NCBI RefSeq assembly: GCF_009711975.1
Contig: NZ_VIKW01000009.1
Location: 199,781-263,780 of the forward strand
Length of the DNA stretch: 64,000 bases
Origin: Anabaena sp. UHCC 0204
GTDB lineage: Bacteria > Cyanobacteriota > Cyanobacteriia > Cyanobacteriales > Nostocaceae
Direction: 5' to 3'
This document shows positions 54,274-63,223 of this stretch, piece after piece. How positions within the stretch are numbered: position 1 is the first letter of the stretch; every line of letters starts with the position of its first letter. Position numbers and translations under genes: made by a program. The notes beneath the pieces are model-generated. The model made no database searches, had not been told where the DNA came from, and was given only the letters and a program-made list of their open reading frames with translations.

Positions 54274-54301
54274 GTAGAGACGTTCCATGGAACGTCTCTA
54301 C
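54274..54301. repeat. 28-bp perfect palindrome
   Basis: GTAGAGACGTTCC-ATGGAACGTCTCTAC is a perfect palindrome of 28 bp with NcoI-like CCATGG at its centre. Its imperfect relative is at 45595-45622. Confidence 0.9.
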
Positions 54302-54337
54302 ACGCATCCTCGACTCTACCTGGTTCAAAAGAAATAA

Positions 54338-54449
54338 GGCGTTGCTGAATTAGGGTATGAAATTCAAGAATCAATGATTTCAAACTCTTACTCTCTGTAG
54401 ACTCTGCGCCTCTGCGTGAAACAAAATCATACTCTTAATCAGCAACACC
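54338..54449. mobile_element. 112-bp MITE-like element with inverted ends and target duplication
   Basis: Left end GGCGTTGCTGAATTA and right end TTAATCAGCAACACC are inverted repeats. The flanks carry AGAAATAA on both sides (54329-54337 and 54449-54457, edges shared), an 8-bp target duplication. The inner sequence shares GTATGAA and a CTCTGCGTGAAAC-type block with 41591-41710, there in reverse orientation. Confidence 0.7.
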
Positions 54450-54563
54450 AGAAATAAAAATACCCAATATTTGAAAAATTACCTGAAGTATAGACTTTAG
54501 AGGTATTCGCATTCATATCTAACCTTTATCCTAGAAAGGATAGCGAGCTAATGGAGAGAATTC

Positions 54564-56009
54564 GTGGAATTTTTATCCGATTCCGTTGTGTTATCACGGA
54601 TGCAATTCGCACTCACGGCAATATTTCATATGCTTTGGCCTGTCCTGACTACAGGTATGGGGATCTATTTGGTGATAGTTGAAGGATTATGGCTGAAAAC
54701 TCGCAACCCAGATTATTACTTACACGCGCGGTTTTGGTCAAAGTTCTACGTCCTTAATTTTGGGATTGGTGTAGCTACTGGTATACCAATGGAATTTCAA
54801 TTTGGGACGAATTGGGCCCCATTCTCGGAAGCTGTAGGTAACTTTTTTGGTAGTGTAATTGGCTTTGAAGCATCTTGGGCATTTATGCTGGAAGCTGCTT
54901 TTTTAGGCATTATGTTATTTGGTTGGGAGCGTGTCAACCCAACTATTCATTATCTTTCCACAATTTTGGTAGCTGTTGGTGCTAACCTCTCAACTTTATG
55001 GATTTTAACCGCTAATTCTTGGATGCAAACCCCCGCAGGTGGAGAATTAGTTGATGGTAAATTTGTGGTTCATGATTATTTTCAAGCAATTTTAAATCCT
55101 TTCATGGTTAATAGTGTGCTGCATATGTTTTTTGCCACACTGGAAACATCTTTATTTGTGATTGGGGGAATTAGTGCTTGGTATATTTTGCAAAGACGAA
55201 ATACAGCTTTCTTTTCTAAGTCTTTGAAGATAACTATAGCAGCAGCGATCGCAGTTGCACCATTGCAAATATATATCGGACATCTTAGTGGTGAACAAGT
55301 TTATCACTATCAACCCACAAAATTAGCCGCAATGGAAGCACAATGGAATTCTTCACCTGCGGGAAAACCTGCTGATTGGAGTTTATTAGCTATTCCTAAT
55401 GAAAAAGCTGAGAAAAACGACTGGGAAATTACTATTCCCAACGGACTAGGTTATATTCTCGAATTTAAACAAAATCTTTCTCAACCGCTACGAGGTTTAA
55501 AAGAATGGAAACCCGAAGATAGACCAAAAATGGTAGGTTTAATTTATTATGCCTTCCGCGTCATGATTGGTATTGGTTTTTTCTTTGTTGGTTTAATGTT
55601 ATTCAGTACCATGCAATGGTTACGGGGTAAACTTTCAGCCGACAATATTAGTCAGCAAGGTTGGTTAATGTGGGGTTGGGTTTTCGCTGCACCTTTAGGT
55701 TATATTGCTGTGGAATCAGGTTGGATTGTCCGCTGTGTGGGAAGACAACCTTGGGTACTTTATGGACAAATTCGTACTGTAGATGCAGCTTCTCATTTAC
55801 CTGCTAGTAATGTGTTGGTTTCTCTTTCTGCTTTTGCTACAGTTTACAGTATTTTATTTATTGCGGCTTTGTATTTTGGTAGTCGCATTATTCGCAAGGG
55901 TCCAAATTTTGATTTACCAATTCCTGGTGTAGAAATTACTAAACCCGCAGTAGATACAACACCTGGAGAATTTACACCAGATGAACGTCCTATAGAAGCA
56001 CAACAATAA
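54564..56009 (+). CDS. cydA: cytochrome bd-type quinol oxidase subunit I
   Basis: 481 residues from a GTG start at 54564; the ATG 13 nt upstream is out of frame, and GGAGAG is the ribosome site. SRMQFALTAIFHMLWPVLTT carries the heme ligand H22; GVATGIPMEFQFGTNW, FGWERVNPTIHYLST and HMFFATLETSLFVIGG follow in CydA order, and GWVFAAPLGYIAVESGWIVR is near the end. The Q-loop between helices VI and VII is short, as in cyanide-insensitive oxidases. With CydB it reduces O2 using quinol in the membrane. Confidence 0.95.
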   Translation: MEFLSDSVVLSRMQFALTAIFHMLWPVLTTGMGIYLVIVEGLWLKTRNPDYYLHARFWSKFYVLNFGIGVATGIPMEFQFGTNWAPFSEAVGNFFGSVIGFEASWAFMLEAAFLGIMLFGWERVNPTIHYLSTILVAVGANLSTLWILTANSWMQTPAGGELVDGKFVVHDYFQAILNPFMVNSVLHMFFATLETSLFVIGGISAWYILQRRNTAFFSKSLKITIAAAIAVAPLQIYIGHLSGEQVYHYQPTKLAAMEAQWNSSPAGKPADWSLLAIPNEKAEKNDWEITIPNGLGYILEFKQNLSQPLRGLKEWKPEDRPKMVGLIYYAFRVMIGIGFFFVGLMLFSTMQWLRGKLSADNISQQGWLMWGWVFAAPLGYIAVESGWIVRCVGRQPWVLYGQIRTVDAASHLPASNVLVSLSAFATVYSILFIAALYFGSRIIRKGPNFDLPIPGVEITKPAVDTTPGEFTPDERPIEAQQ

Positions 56010-56141
56010 AATTAGGATTTACGCACAAGCAGCGGAAAAATGAACCACGAAGGCACTAAGAACACGAAGGGAAGAAAGTTAAAAAGGTATTTTGCGTATG
56101 ATTCCTTCTTCCTGAATACTAAGCCCTAAATAAAGCAATTT

Positions 56142-57155
56142 ATGGAAACATTACAATATTTTCTTCCCCAAGTTTGGTTTGTGATTTTAGCTTTATTTCT
56201 CTTTCTCTACGTCATGTTAGATGGTTTTGATTTAGGCGTAGGAATATTATCTCTCACTTCTTCTGATGAAGAACGTCGGGGGATTTTGATGACAAGTTTA
56301 AGTAATATTTTGGATGCTAATGAAACTTGGTTAGTTCTCATGGCTGGAGGTTTATTTGGCGCATTTCCTCTGGCTTATGGCACAATTTTAAATGCTTTAT
56401 ATATCCCAATTTTGGTAATGATATTCGGCTTTATTTTTCGGGGTGTAGCCTTTGAATTTCGGGAATTATCCCGACGCAAATTATTTTGGAATTTGGCTTT
56501 TGGTGCAGGAAGTTTTACGGCTGCACTGGGTCAAGGTTTTGCGTTAGGTGCAGTTTTACAAGGTGTTAATGTTGATAAAAAAGGGCATTTTATCGGTAGC
56601 ACTTGGGATTGGTTAAGTTTACCTTCGATATTAGTCGCTTTAACTTTAATTCAAGGCTATGTTTTGATTGGTTCTACATATTTAGTTTGGAAAACCACGG
56701 GAGAATTACAAGAGACTCACTATAAAACTGCAAAACTTGCAGCTTGGACAACTTTAATCGGGGCAATTTTAATTACAATTACCACACCCATAATTTATGA
56801 AGGTGCGAGAATGCGTTTGTTTCAAAAGCCATTAGTTTATATCTTTGCGGTAATTCCTGTTTTAGGAATATGGTTAATTTGGCAACTATTACAAAGTTTA
56901 AACCGCAAGGAAGAACGCGCACCTTTTGTCTGGACTATTTTGTTATTTGTTTTGACATTTCTGGGTTTGGGTTTGATTGTTTTTCCCTATATTATCCCCA
57001 GACAAATTACAATTTATGAAGCTGCTGCTGATCCTAGTTCCCTAGTAATTATGATCATTTTTATCGGTTTCCTGATTCCGGTGATGCTGTTTTATAATCT
57101 GTATCAGTATATTGTCTTCCGAGGTAAGGTCACTGGTGACGAGTACGGAGAATGA
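56142..57155 (+). CDS. cydB: cytochrome bd-type quinol oxidase subunit II
   Basis: 337 residues. LQYFLPQVWFVILALFLFLY, LDGFDLGVGIL and LDANETWLVLMAGGLFGAFP are the CydB signature blocks; about eight membrane helices follow. It is a partner of CydA, 132 nt downstream. The gap contains the AACCACGAAGGCACTAAGAA stretch, a common cyanobacterial intergenic repeat. Confidence 0.95.
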   Translation: METLQYFLPQVWFVILALFLFLYVMLDGFDLGVGILSLTSSDEERRGILMTSLSNILDANETWLVLMAGGLFGAFPLAYGTILNALYIPILVMIFGFIFRGVAFEFRELSRRKLFWNLAFGAGSFTAALGQGFALGAVLQGVNVDKKGHFIGSTWDWLSLPSILVALTLIQGYVLIGSTYLVWKTTGELQETHYKTAKLAAWTTLIGAILITITTPIIYEGARMRLFQKPLVYIFAVIPVLGIWLIWQLLQSLNRKEERAPFVWTILLFVLTFLGLGLIVFPYIIPRQITIYEAAADPSSLVIMIIFIGFLIPVMLFYNLYQYIVFRGKVTGDEYGE

Positions 57156-57293
57156 AACACAAAATATAAAGAAATAATTAAGAATATACAAATCTTATAT
57201 AAATTGTTATTACAGAACTATGCAAAAGGGAATAAAGAATGTATATTAGTCTCAACTTAGTATACCGAAAGATTTATAGTCTACCAAATATGG

Positions 57294-57331
57294 GATACCC
57301 CCAGTTCACATGAAAAGGAACTGGGGGTATC
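57294..57331. terminator. strong hairpin terminator after cydB
   Basis: Arms GATACCCCCAGTTC and GAACTGGGGGTATC form a perfect 14-bp stem with a 10-nt loop, followed by TGTGTTTT. It sits 138 nt after cydB, before the convergent kinase gene, and could stop transcription from both sides. Confidence 0.85.
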
Positions 57332-57351
57332 TGTGTTTTGGGGACTAGGTT

Positions 57352-57374
57352 GGGCGCAGACCCTGCGCCCCTAC
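57352..57374. repeat. palindromic repeat GGGCGCAGACCCTGCGCCCCTAC
   Basis: Inverted copy of the 16812-16834 and 59331-59353 repeat, between the terminator and the kinase stop. Confidence 0.85.
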
Positions 57375-57396
57375 CTCCTGACTCCTTCCATAATTG

Positions 57397-59091
57397 TCAT
57401 CTCCAACCTAACCAGCGTAAGCAGGGGATAATTAGGTAATAGCTTAGACTTAAACAAAAACTGATTAAGATACTCACCAAGCTGAAAAAACCTATGGCTG
57501 GGAAGATGTCAAAGCCTGTGGGTATTTTGGAAAAATGGAATAAACTTAGTGATACTTGGAAACGAATTAAAACGGCGAGGATATTGGCGCTACCCAAACC
57601 AGCAATTACAGCGTAAGCTAATTGATGAGTGCGAAGCCCTAAACCCAGGGTTAATAAGGGAAATGAAACTAAAATCCATGTTACTAAGTTTTCGGCGTTG
57701 TTAGACGATGTAATAAACTGACAAACTAACCAGCCTAAAGCATAACCTAGAAAACCCATGGAGGCTGACATCAAAAATCGGCGTTTTTGTCCAAAACAGC
57801 CGGATAAAGTCAATCCCCATGCAGTTCCCAAACCTGCAAAAGCATAAACTATCGTTTCTGATGCTATATAAGGTTGATTTTTAACTAATGTTGGTAATTG
57901 ATAGGACAATAATTCTAGCCAGCGATCGCCTAAATTAGTATAATAAGCCAAAGTAACTCCAACAATAGTACCTATTCCCCCACAGATACTGCTCAAAATC
58001 ATCACCCAAATTGTCGCTACACAGGCTAATAAGGATTTAAAAATACCCTGAATAATTAATAACGTGGTATTACTGATAGCTTGAGTAAATTCAGTTACTG
58101 ATGTGACTATAAATTTCCCTGTACTGCTAAATAGTCCTTCCCGTGGTGGTGGGGAAGCAATCTTGAGTAATCTTTTGTGAATAATAGCTGCATGGGCTGG
58201 ACGCAATTTCACGTCTTCTTGTACCATTTCATCGAGTAAATCGGCTAAATTTGGGTTAATTGTCCGATAACTCCGCCAGCGTAATTCCCCTGTCAAACTA
58301 TCTTCCAAATCTGACGGATACTTACCTGTTAGCAGTTGAATCATTGTCCGTCCCAAAGCATAAAAATCTGCCACAGGACCAACATTACCGCCGCGAATTT
58401 GTTCGTGAGGGCTATAACCGGAAGAGTATAATCGTGTAGAAGTGGGATGCGATCGCAAAACTGAACCACTAAATTGTTTAGCACCGCCAAAATCAATTAA
58501 CACCAATTGATCATCCTTAGCGGGTGTTGCAGGCGTGGAAGTACGCAACATCAAATTAGAAGGTTTAATATCCCGGTGAATAATTTGACGTTTATGTAAC
58601 TCCTGCAAAATCTGTACAGTTTGGATAAACCACTGCACTACTAAATCTTCTGAACAACCTTGAGGAGAACTTCTCAATACTTCCTCTAAAGTATATCCAT
58701 TAATTTTTTCCATCACCAAACAAGGTAATTGATGAGGTTTAGGACTAACTAAATTGACTTGAAAGTAACCATCAGCATCAACTTTAGGCACACCAAGATT
58801 ACGGAAACTACTGAGGACTTCCGCTTCTTGAATGAACAATTCTAGCGCCTTGGGTGAAGTTTCTACCAGCACCTTCAGCACTTTTTCTGTTTGTGTCTTT
58901 TCATCCCAAATCGTGTAAATTTGGGCAAATCCCCCCGCTCCTAATGGTTGAAGAGGGAAATAACGGTCTAATAGATGCAACGGTGCGCCACAACTGTTAC
59001 AGAATTTGTTTCCCCAGGGTTGAGGATAAGGACGCTGACACCGAGGATTTATGCAGTGAACCGCACTCTGAGTTATCTGGGTCAAAACCAC
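57397..59091 (-). CDS. zinc-ribbon Ser/Thr protein kinase with membrane C-terminus
   Basis: 564 residues. An N-terminal zinc ribbon (CINPRCQRPYPQPWGNKFCN, then SCG) precedes the kinase domain (about 45-300): LGAGGFAQIYTIWD (glycine loop), KVLKVLV (K), IIHRDIKPSNLML (catalytic loop), LIDFGGAKQF (DFG) and YSSGYSPHEQI (activation segment). The C-terminal 220 residues have five or six hydrophobic helices. All catalytic residues are present. This is the cyanobacterial 4-Cys eukaryotic-type kinase class, membrane-anchored. The substrate is unknown. Confidence 0.9.
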   Translation of the reverse strand: MVLTQITQSAVHCINPRCQRPYPQPWGNKFCNSCGAPLHLLDRYFPLQPLGAGGFAQIYTIWDEKTQTEKVLKVLVETSPKALELFIQEAEVLSSFRNLGVPKVDADGYFQVNLVSPKPHQLPCLVMEKINGYTLEEVLRSSPQGCSEDLVVQWFIQTVQILQELHKRQIIHRDIKPSNLMLRTSTPATPAKDDQLVLIDFGGAKQFSGSVLRSHPTSTRLYSSGYSPHEQIRGGNVGPVADFYALGRTMIQLLTGKYPSDLEDSLTGELRWRSYRTINPNLADLLDEMVQEDVKLRPAHAAIIHKRLLKIASPPPREGLFSSTGKFIVTSVTEFTQAISNTTLLIIQGIFKSLLACVATIWVMILSSICGGIGTIVGVTLAYYTNLGDRWLELLSYQLPTLVKNQPYIASETIVYAFAGLGTAWGLTLSGCFGQKRRFLMSASMGFLGYALGWLVCQFITSSNNAENLVTWILVSFPLLTLGLGLRTHQLAYAVIAGLGSANILAVLIRFQVSLSLFHFSKIPTGFDIFPAIGFFSLVSILISFCLSLSYYLIIPCLRWLGWR

Positions 59092-59838
59092 GAAAATACA
59101 AAGGCTGGATCGATTTTAGCGTCTATTTCACTTTAGTTCTAGATATTTCTGTGAATCAAGCACAAAACTTTGATGTTCAAGCTTTTCTACGGAAAGTTAC
59201 AGGGTAGATAGTATTGTATAAATAATACAGTGATTATCTTCAGTTATTACGAGTCAGAATCTGTGATTATTACAACTTAATATAGCGATATGCACTCTTT
59301 GTGAGATACAGTCAACCAATCGCAAACTCTGTAGGGGCGCAGGGTCTGCGCCCTCGATTGTATTACTAGGGATAACCGCTATAAAATACTAGCTTATTAA
59401 CTTCATCAGGATTAGGTAAGCACATAATTAGTCTTTTCCGTGACCTGATTACCGAAAATTCATCCAAAATTTAATAAATTCACAAATAACAACTTTTTAT
59501 TTGCAGGGGTGAAAGTTACTGAAAATAAGTCTTTTTACTGAAATTTAGCTATAAAAAAGTATTTTAGCCCGTGTATCTAATTATATTTTTTCTGTGAAGA
59601 TAGCAATAAAAAGTTGACTACACTACTAGGGCTATGACACTATCTTTTCAGTGAAGATACTGAAAAAAGCCAATCACAACATTATAGGAATCGTAAAGAT
59701 ATCTGAAAGACATTTAAGTAATGTAGGCATGAACTACCATAGACAGGTCTAGTAAGACTTAGTATTACTGATGTACATTTCAAATTCTATTCCTATATTC
59801 AGAATAAACTCCAGTATTGATTTTAAGGAATAAATTGA
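59092..59838. other. 747-nt intergenic region upstream of PEP-CTERM gene
   Basis: It contains the palindromic repeat at 59331-59353 and a hairpin TTTTCAGT-GAAGAT-ACTGAAAA at 59645-59666 with a similar partial motif near 59518-59552. No gene is supported. AAGGA at 59822-59826 is the ribosome site of the next gene. The long leader could carry regulation of the secreted product. Confidence 0.55.
59331..59353. repeat. palindromic repeat GTAGGGGCGCAGGGTCTGCGCCC
   Basis: Same unit as 16812-16834 and, reversed, 57352-57374. Confidence 0.85.
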
Positions 59839-60510
59839 ATGACAACTTTAAGCGTATTTAAGAGAATTTCGGTATTAGCTGCTACATCTGTAATAGCAGT
59901 CACGGTTACTACAGCAAAAGCATCAGCTACCACCTTCTACTTAGGAAATGGGATTGACTTACCTGAAATAAAATCCAGCGTTAGCTACACTGAAGACGGT
60001 ATTTCCTTATTAGCAACAGGAACTCAAAACAGCGGTGCATCGAGAAATATTTACCAAAGTACATTAGGGCTAGGAGTTACTAGTAGAAATAGTGTAGTTA
60101 CTAGTGTTCTTAGTGGGGACAATCAGATTAATGGGGGAGTTACCCTTGGGGAAACACTCAACTTGACTTTTAGTCACACTGTAAAATTGCTGTCTACCAC
60201 TTTTAGTCGTGTCGGCAGCAATGACAGTTTTAAACTATTGGTAGATGGAAATCACTATATTTCTGCTAATATTCCCGGTGGTAATTTCTTAGACTTTGAT
60301 ATTAGTAAGTTCACCTTTACCCCTTCTCCAACAGGCAATATTTTCGGATTTAGTGTTACCGATGGCAACGATGACTATTTAGTAAAGTATGTTGAGGTTG
60401 CTAAAGTTCCTGAACCTGCTTCTATGTTAGGTTTCTTAGCTTTTGGTGCTATGGGTGCAGGTTCTATGATCAAGCGCAAACAGCAACAAAAAACAATATT
60501 AAAAGCATAA
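59839..60510 (+). CDS. PEP-CTERM sorting-domain secreted protein
   Basis: 223 residues. The signal peptide has a hydrophobic core VLAATSVIAVTVTTA with cleavage near ASA-TT. The C-terminus has the PEP-CTERM signal VPEPASMLGFLAFGAMGAGS followed by the basic tail KRKQQQK, the substrate of exosortase-type sorting. The middle (about 30-190) is beta-rich (LGETLNLTFSHTVKLLSTTF), perhaps a carbohydrate-binding or matrix domain (inference). AAGGA precedes the ATG. The exosortase gene is not in the window. Confidence 0.9.
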   Translation: MTTLSVFKRISVLAATSVIAVTVTTAKASATTFYLGNGIDLPEIKSSVSYTEDGISLLATGTQNSGASRNIYQSTLGLGVTSRNSVVTSVLSGDNQINGGVTLGETLNLTFSHTVKLLSTTFSRVGSNDSFKLLVDGNHYISANIPGGNFLDFDISKFTFTPSPTGNIFGFSVTDGNDDYLVKYVEVAKVPEPASMLGFLAFGAMGAGSMIKRKQQQKTILKA

Positions 60511-60560
60511 CTTCACAACTTTAACTATTAACAAATCTACTTAATCAAGATTCAAAAATT

Positions 60561-60600
60561 AACCGTGTTTTTCCTAGTGGAAAGCTCGGTTATTTTTTCA
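60561..60600 (+). terminator. rho-independent terminator of PEP-CTERM gene
   Basis: AACCGTG...CTCGGTT outer stem with TTTTCC/GGAAAG inner stem, followed by ATTTTTT. It is 50 nt after the PEP-CTERM stop, in the convergent gap. Confidence 0.7.
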
Positions 60601-60662
60601 TCCTCTCTAAGAGTATCTGTTTCAGTTCAACATCATGCTAAATTGACAAATGATGATCTCAA

Positions 60663-62267
60663 TTAACAACTATATCCATCTCCAGTCATAGGAAAATTAT
60701 AATCAGAAAATATAGCATGATTGTGATGATCACCGCTAGTTTCGTGATCAAGAACTTCCACAACTTTGTTATAAATGTCTTCCGCTTCTTCGGGAGAATC
60801 ACCAATACTTGTTAATCCTAATTTGCCAAATTGGGAAAGACAACCCATCAGATGAAAAACCGTACCTGTTTCTGTGCCACTATCAAAATGTAATCTGTGG
60901 TGAGCGATAATATCCATTAAGTCATTAGGTAATAATCCCTGATAACTAGCTTTTTGTAAATTGTCTGTGGCAATATAATATTTAGGTCTACCTTGCTGAC
61001 TATAAAATAAACCAGTGGACAAATCATAACGTCCATTAGTTAATAACTTTAAAGTCATAAATGGGTGAGTTGTACCACCTTTACGGAGATTAATTTCAAT
61101 TGCTTGAATATCCCATTGACCATTACCTTTGTCAACAGTGATAAAATCAGCACTAAATCTTTCCAAAGCCCCTTTTTCTGCTAATTTTTTACCAACCCTT
61201 AAACCTAATTCCTGTAATTCACAACGATAATTTTTATCAGCAGGAAAACGACAACCTACATAAATTTGTCCGTCTGGTCCGCCTAAAATTTGATCATGAG
61301 TGGAAAGTATTTCTACTTCTCCCGTCGGTGTAATTCTACCTTGAACACTGGGAGAATGTTTGATCTCTCCTTCGATAAAAGCCTCTGCTATTGCACCTAA
61401 TTCAGGAATGCGTTGAGAAAAATTTGCCCAGGTTTCTTGTGAAGATTGAAAACGTAAATGGGGAAAGCGATCGCTAATTGCTGCTACCCTTTGAATATGA
61501 TCAGCTTTTCCTGGTGCAAAATCCATAATTGGTTTTAAATCCAACAGTGCATTACCTTCTCCCGAAAAACCTTCATTCAACTTAATTACCATTCTTTGTA
61601 ATGTCGGTTGACGTTCCCACAAATCAGCCGCAACATTTGCTAAATCGGCTGAATTCTTCACCAACTCGCTACCGTCAGGAAGGGGAACATCACTTTCTTG
61701 AAAAATTTGTCTACTCCCACTTTTTGTTCCCCAAATTTGCAAATCTGGTGCAGCCGCATATAAAGGTACACCTAATTTTAAAGATAATTCTGATTCCCAA
61801 AATGTCGAATTATAACAGACCATAAAAGCTTTATCTAACCGCAAAGCCTTGTGAATACGTTCTAATAAACGGGGACGTTCTAATATTTTTTGACTCAATG
61901 GTTTTAAAGAAGCATCATAAGTAGAAAGTAATAATAAACGATGACGAGCATGGGAAAAAGGAATACCAGGAAGTAATTGTAAATAATAGTCAATAATGCT
62001 AGGATGAAGAGGCATTGAAGTCACATAAATTAATCTAGTGCGGGGATTTCGTAACCGCATTAAAGAGAAAAGCAATCTTTCCTCATAATGTTCACATCCT
62101 TCCACCTTGAGCAATTCTCGTTGATCTATACTCAAAGAAGGAATAATTAAAATATCCGCTTCACTATTGTCAAATAACTCGCTAGTTTTCCAGCGATCGC
62201 GTAAAATTAATTGTAAATCCCGAAATTTATCAATTTGCTGTAAATCATCAATATTTAGTGTCACCAT
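60663..62267 (-). CDS. ATP-grasp carboxylate-amine ligase (PGM1-like)
   Basis: 534 residues. RMVIKLNEGFSGEGNALLDL is the ATP-grasp lysine and loop (about 225-245), and WDIQAIEINLRKGGTTHPFM holds the metal-binding E/N. The C-terminal part (QGLLPNDLMDIIAHHRLHFD; GCLSQFGKLGLTSIGDSPEE) matches the peptide-ligase PGM1-related group. It would join a carboxylate to an amine. Substrate and product are unknown. No precursor peptide or exporter gene is next to it. Confidence 0.8.
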   Translation of the reverse strand: MVTLNIDDLQQIDKFRDLQLILRDRWKTSELFDNSEADILIIPSLSIDQRELLKVEGCEHYEERLLFSLMRLRNPRTRLIYVTSMPLHPSIIDYYLQLLPGIPFSHARHRLLLLSTYDASLKPLSQKILERPRLLERIHKALRLDKAFMVCYNSTFWESELSLKLGVPLYAAAPDLQIWGTKSGSRQIFQESDVPLPDGSELVKNSADLANVAADLWERQPTLQRMVIKLNEGFSGEGNALLDLKPIMDFAPGKADHIQRVAAISDRFPHLRFQSSQETWANFSQRIPELGAIAEAFIEGEIKHSPSVQGRITPTGEVEILSTHDQILGGPDGQIYVGCRFPADKNYRCELQELGLRVGKKLAEKGALERFSADFITVDKGNGQWDIQAIEINLRKGGTTHPFMTLKLLTNGRYDLSTGLFYSQQGRPKYYIATDNLQKASYQGLLPNDLMDIIAHHRLHFDSGTETGTVFHLMGCLSQFGKLGLTSIGDSPEEAEDIYNKVVEVLDHETSGDHHNHAIFSDYNFPMTGDGYSC

Positions 62268-62571
62268 ATCCCCACCCCTATACCAATTCCTATACTAATT
62301 CCCTACTTAATATATATCTCAAGGAAGAGAGCAGATAAAGATTGTCAATGTATCTTTTTGTTACTTTATTAAGAGATATCAAAATCTCCTCTTTCTCCAC
62401 CTCTGTTACCTCTGCGCCTCTGTGGTTTGTTTAAAAAAATTACAGCCTGCTACACAAATGATGGCGATATTCATTCCTCAAAACTTCAGACTAAAGAGAG
62501 ATGAATAAATAATTAATAACTAATACAATCTCAAAATGGGAATATATAAATTAGTAAAAAATTCACTTATT
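62268..62571. other. intergenic region between ATP-grasp ligase and small gene
   Basis: 304 nt with a CTCTGTTACCTCTGCGCCTC repeat (common cyanobacterial type) near 62400. Divergent promoters are expected here; none could be set. An alternative start for the next gene is at 62536. Confidence 0.45.
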
Positions 62572-62829
62572 ATGGTATCTCCAAAACCATTACATGATAC
62601 AGAATTAGTAGATTGTGCCAGAGCAAACGCCAACCAGGGAATAGAAACAGCAGCTTATTACTGCGGTTATGGTCATGATATTAATACATTTGCTCAACAA
62701 TTACGCCAAGCTTGTGAAAAAATGAATTTACAAGTGAAAGAACTCAACGAACTGATTACAGATCAGGATATGATCTTAAAACTAGGAACTGGAGAAATTA
62801 TTGCACCAGAGACAGCATCAGAACTTTAA
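62572..62829 (+). CDS. small conserved protein of unknown function
   Basis: 85 residues from the ATG at 62572 (MVSPKPLHDTELVDCARANA); an ATG 36 nt upstream adds a less conserved-looking leader. The protein is helical with four cysteines or so in its first half (VDCARA, YYCGYG, RQACEKM). There is no membrane segment. I recognise no named family. It is divergent from the ATP-grasp gene. Confidence 0.6.
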   Translation: MVSPKPLHDTELVDCARANANQGIETAAYYCGYGHDINTFAQQLRQACEKMNLQVKELNELITDQDMILKLGTGEIIAPETASEL

Positions 62830-63223
62830 TTTTGTTGGTGCAGCTTTCATTTTGCGTTTATTTATACGTAGGATGGAAATTTCCCACCATAAACCAGTTT
62901 AAGTGGAAATAACTGTCCGTCATAGAATCCTCTTGCCTATCAAAACAAGTATATATATTTACACCACGCCACCTATCAGTAATCAAAGCAGAGTGCCGTA
63001 TCACAGTATGGACAAAATACAAATAAAGTTATTTATCGGTTTTAGCCCTAAAAATGGTAAAATATATAGAAAAACAGACTTGTACTAGTACACAACGGCG
63101 TAAGTCAACCAACCATTAAAAATTTGACAAAAGCTTGTGTAATCTGCTTTTTTAATTTTTAATTTTTAATTTTTAATTCCGCACTGCGGTACTAGCTTCG
63201 GTCTCAACAGCAAAGGTTTAGCA
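62830..63223. other. upstream region of site-2 protease gene
   Basis: 394 nt with a 7-nt tandem TTTTTAA x4 at about 63150-63178, and GGAAATTTCC-type inverted sequence at 62875-62884. No gene is supported. Confidence 0.5.

Larger units (their letters stand above)
54191..54563. other. paoC-cydA gap with several repeats
   Basis: 373 nt. In order: heptamer GGAACAG units (about 54231-54257), the 28-bp perfect palindrome (54274-54301), and the MITE-like element (54338-54449). The cydA promoter should lie in 54450-54550. The decoy ATG at 54551 is out of frame with cydA. Confidence 0.65.

Noticed and set aside
54551-54553. ATG as cydA start
   Set aside because: Out of frame with the CydA reading frame; the GTG at 54564 gives the standard MEFLSDSVVLSRMQF start.
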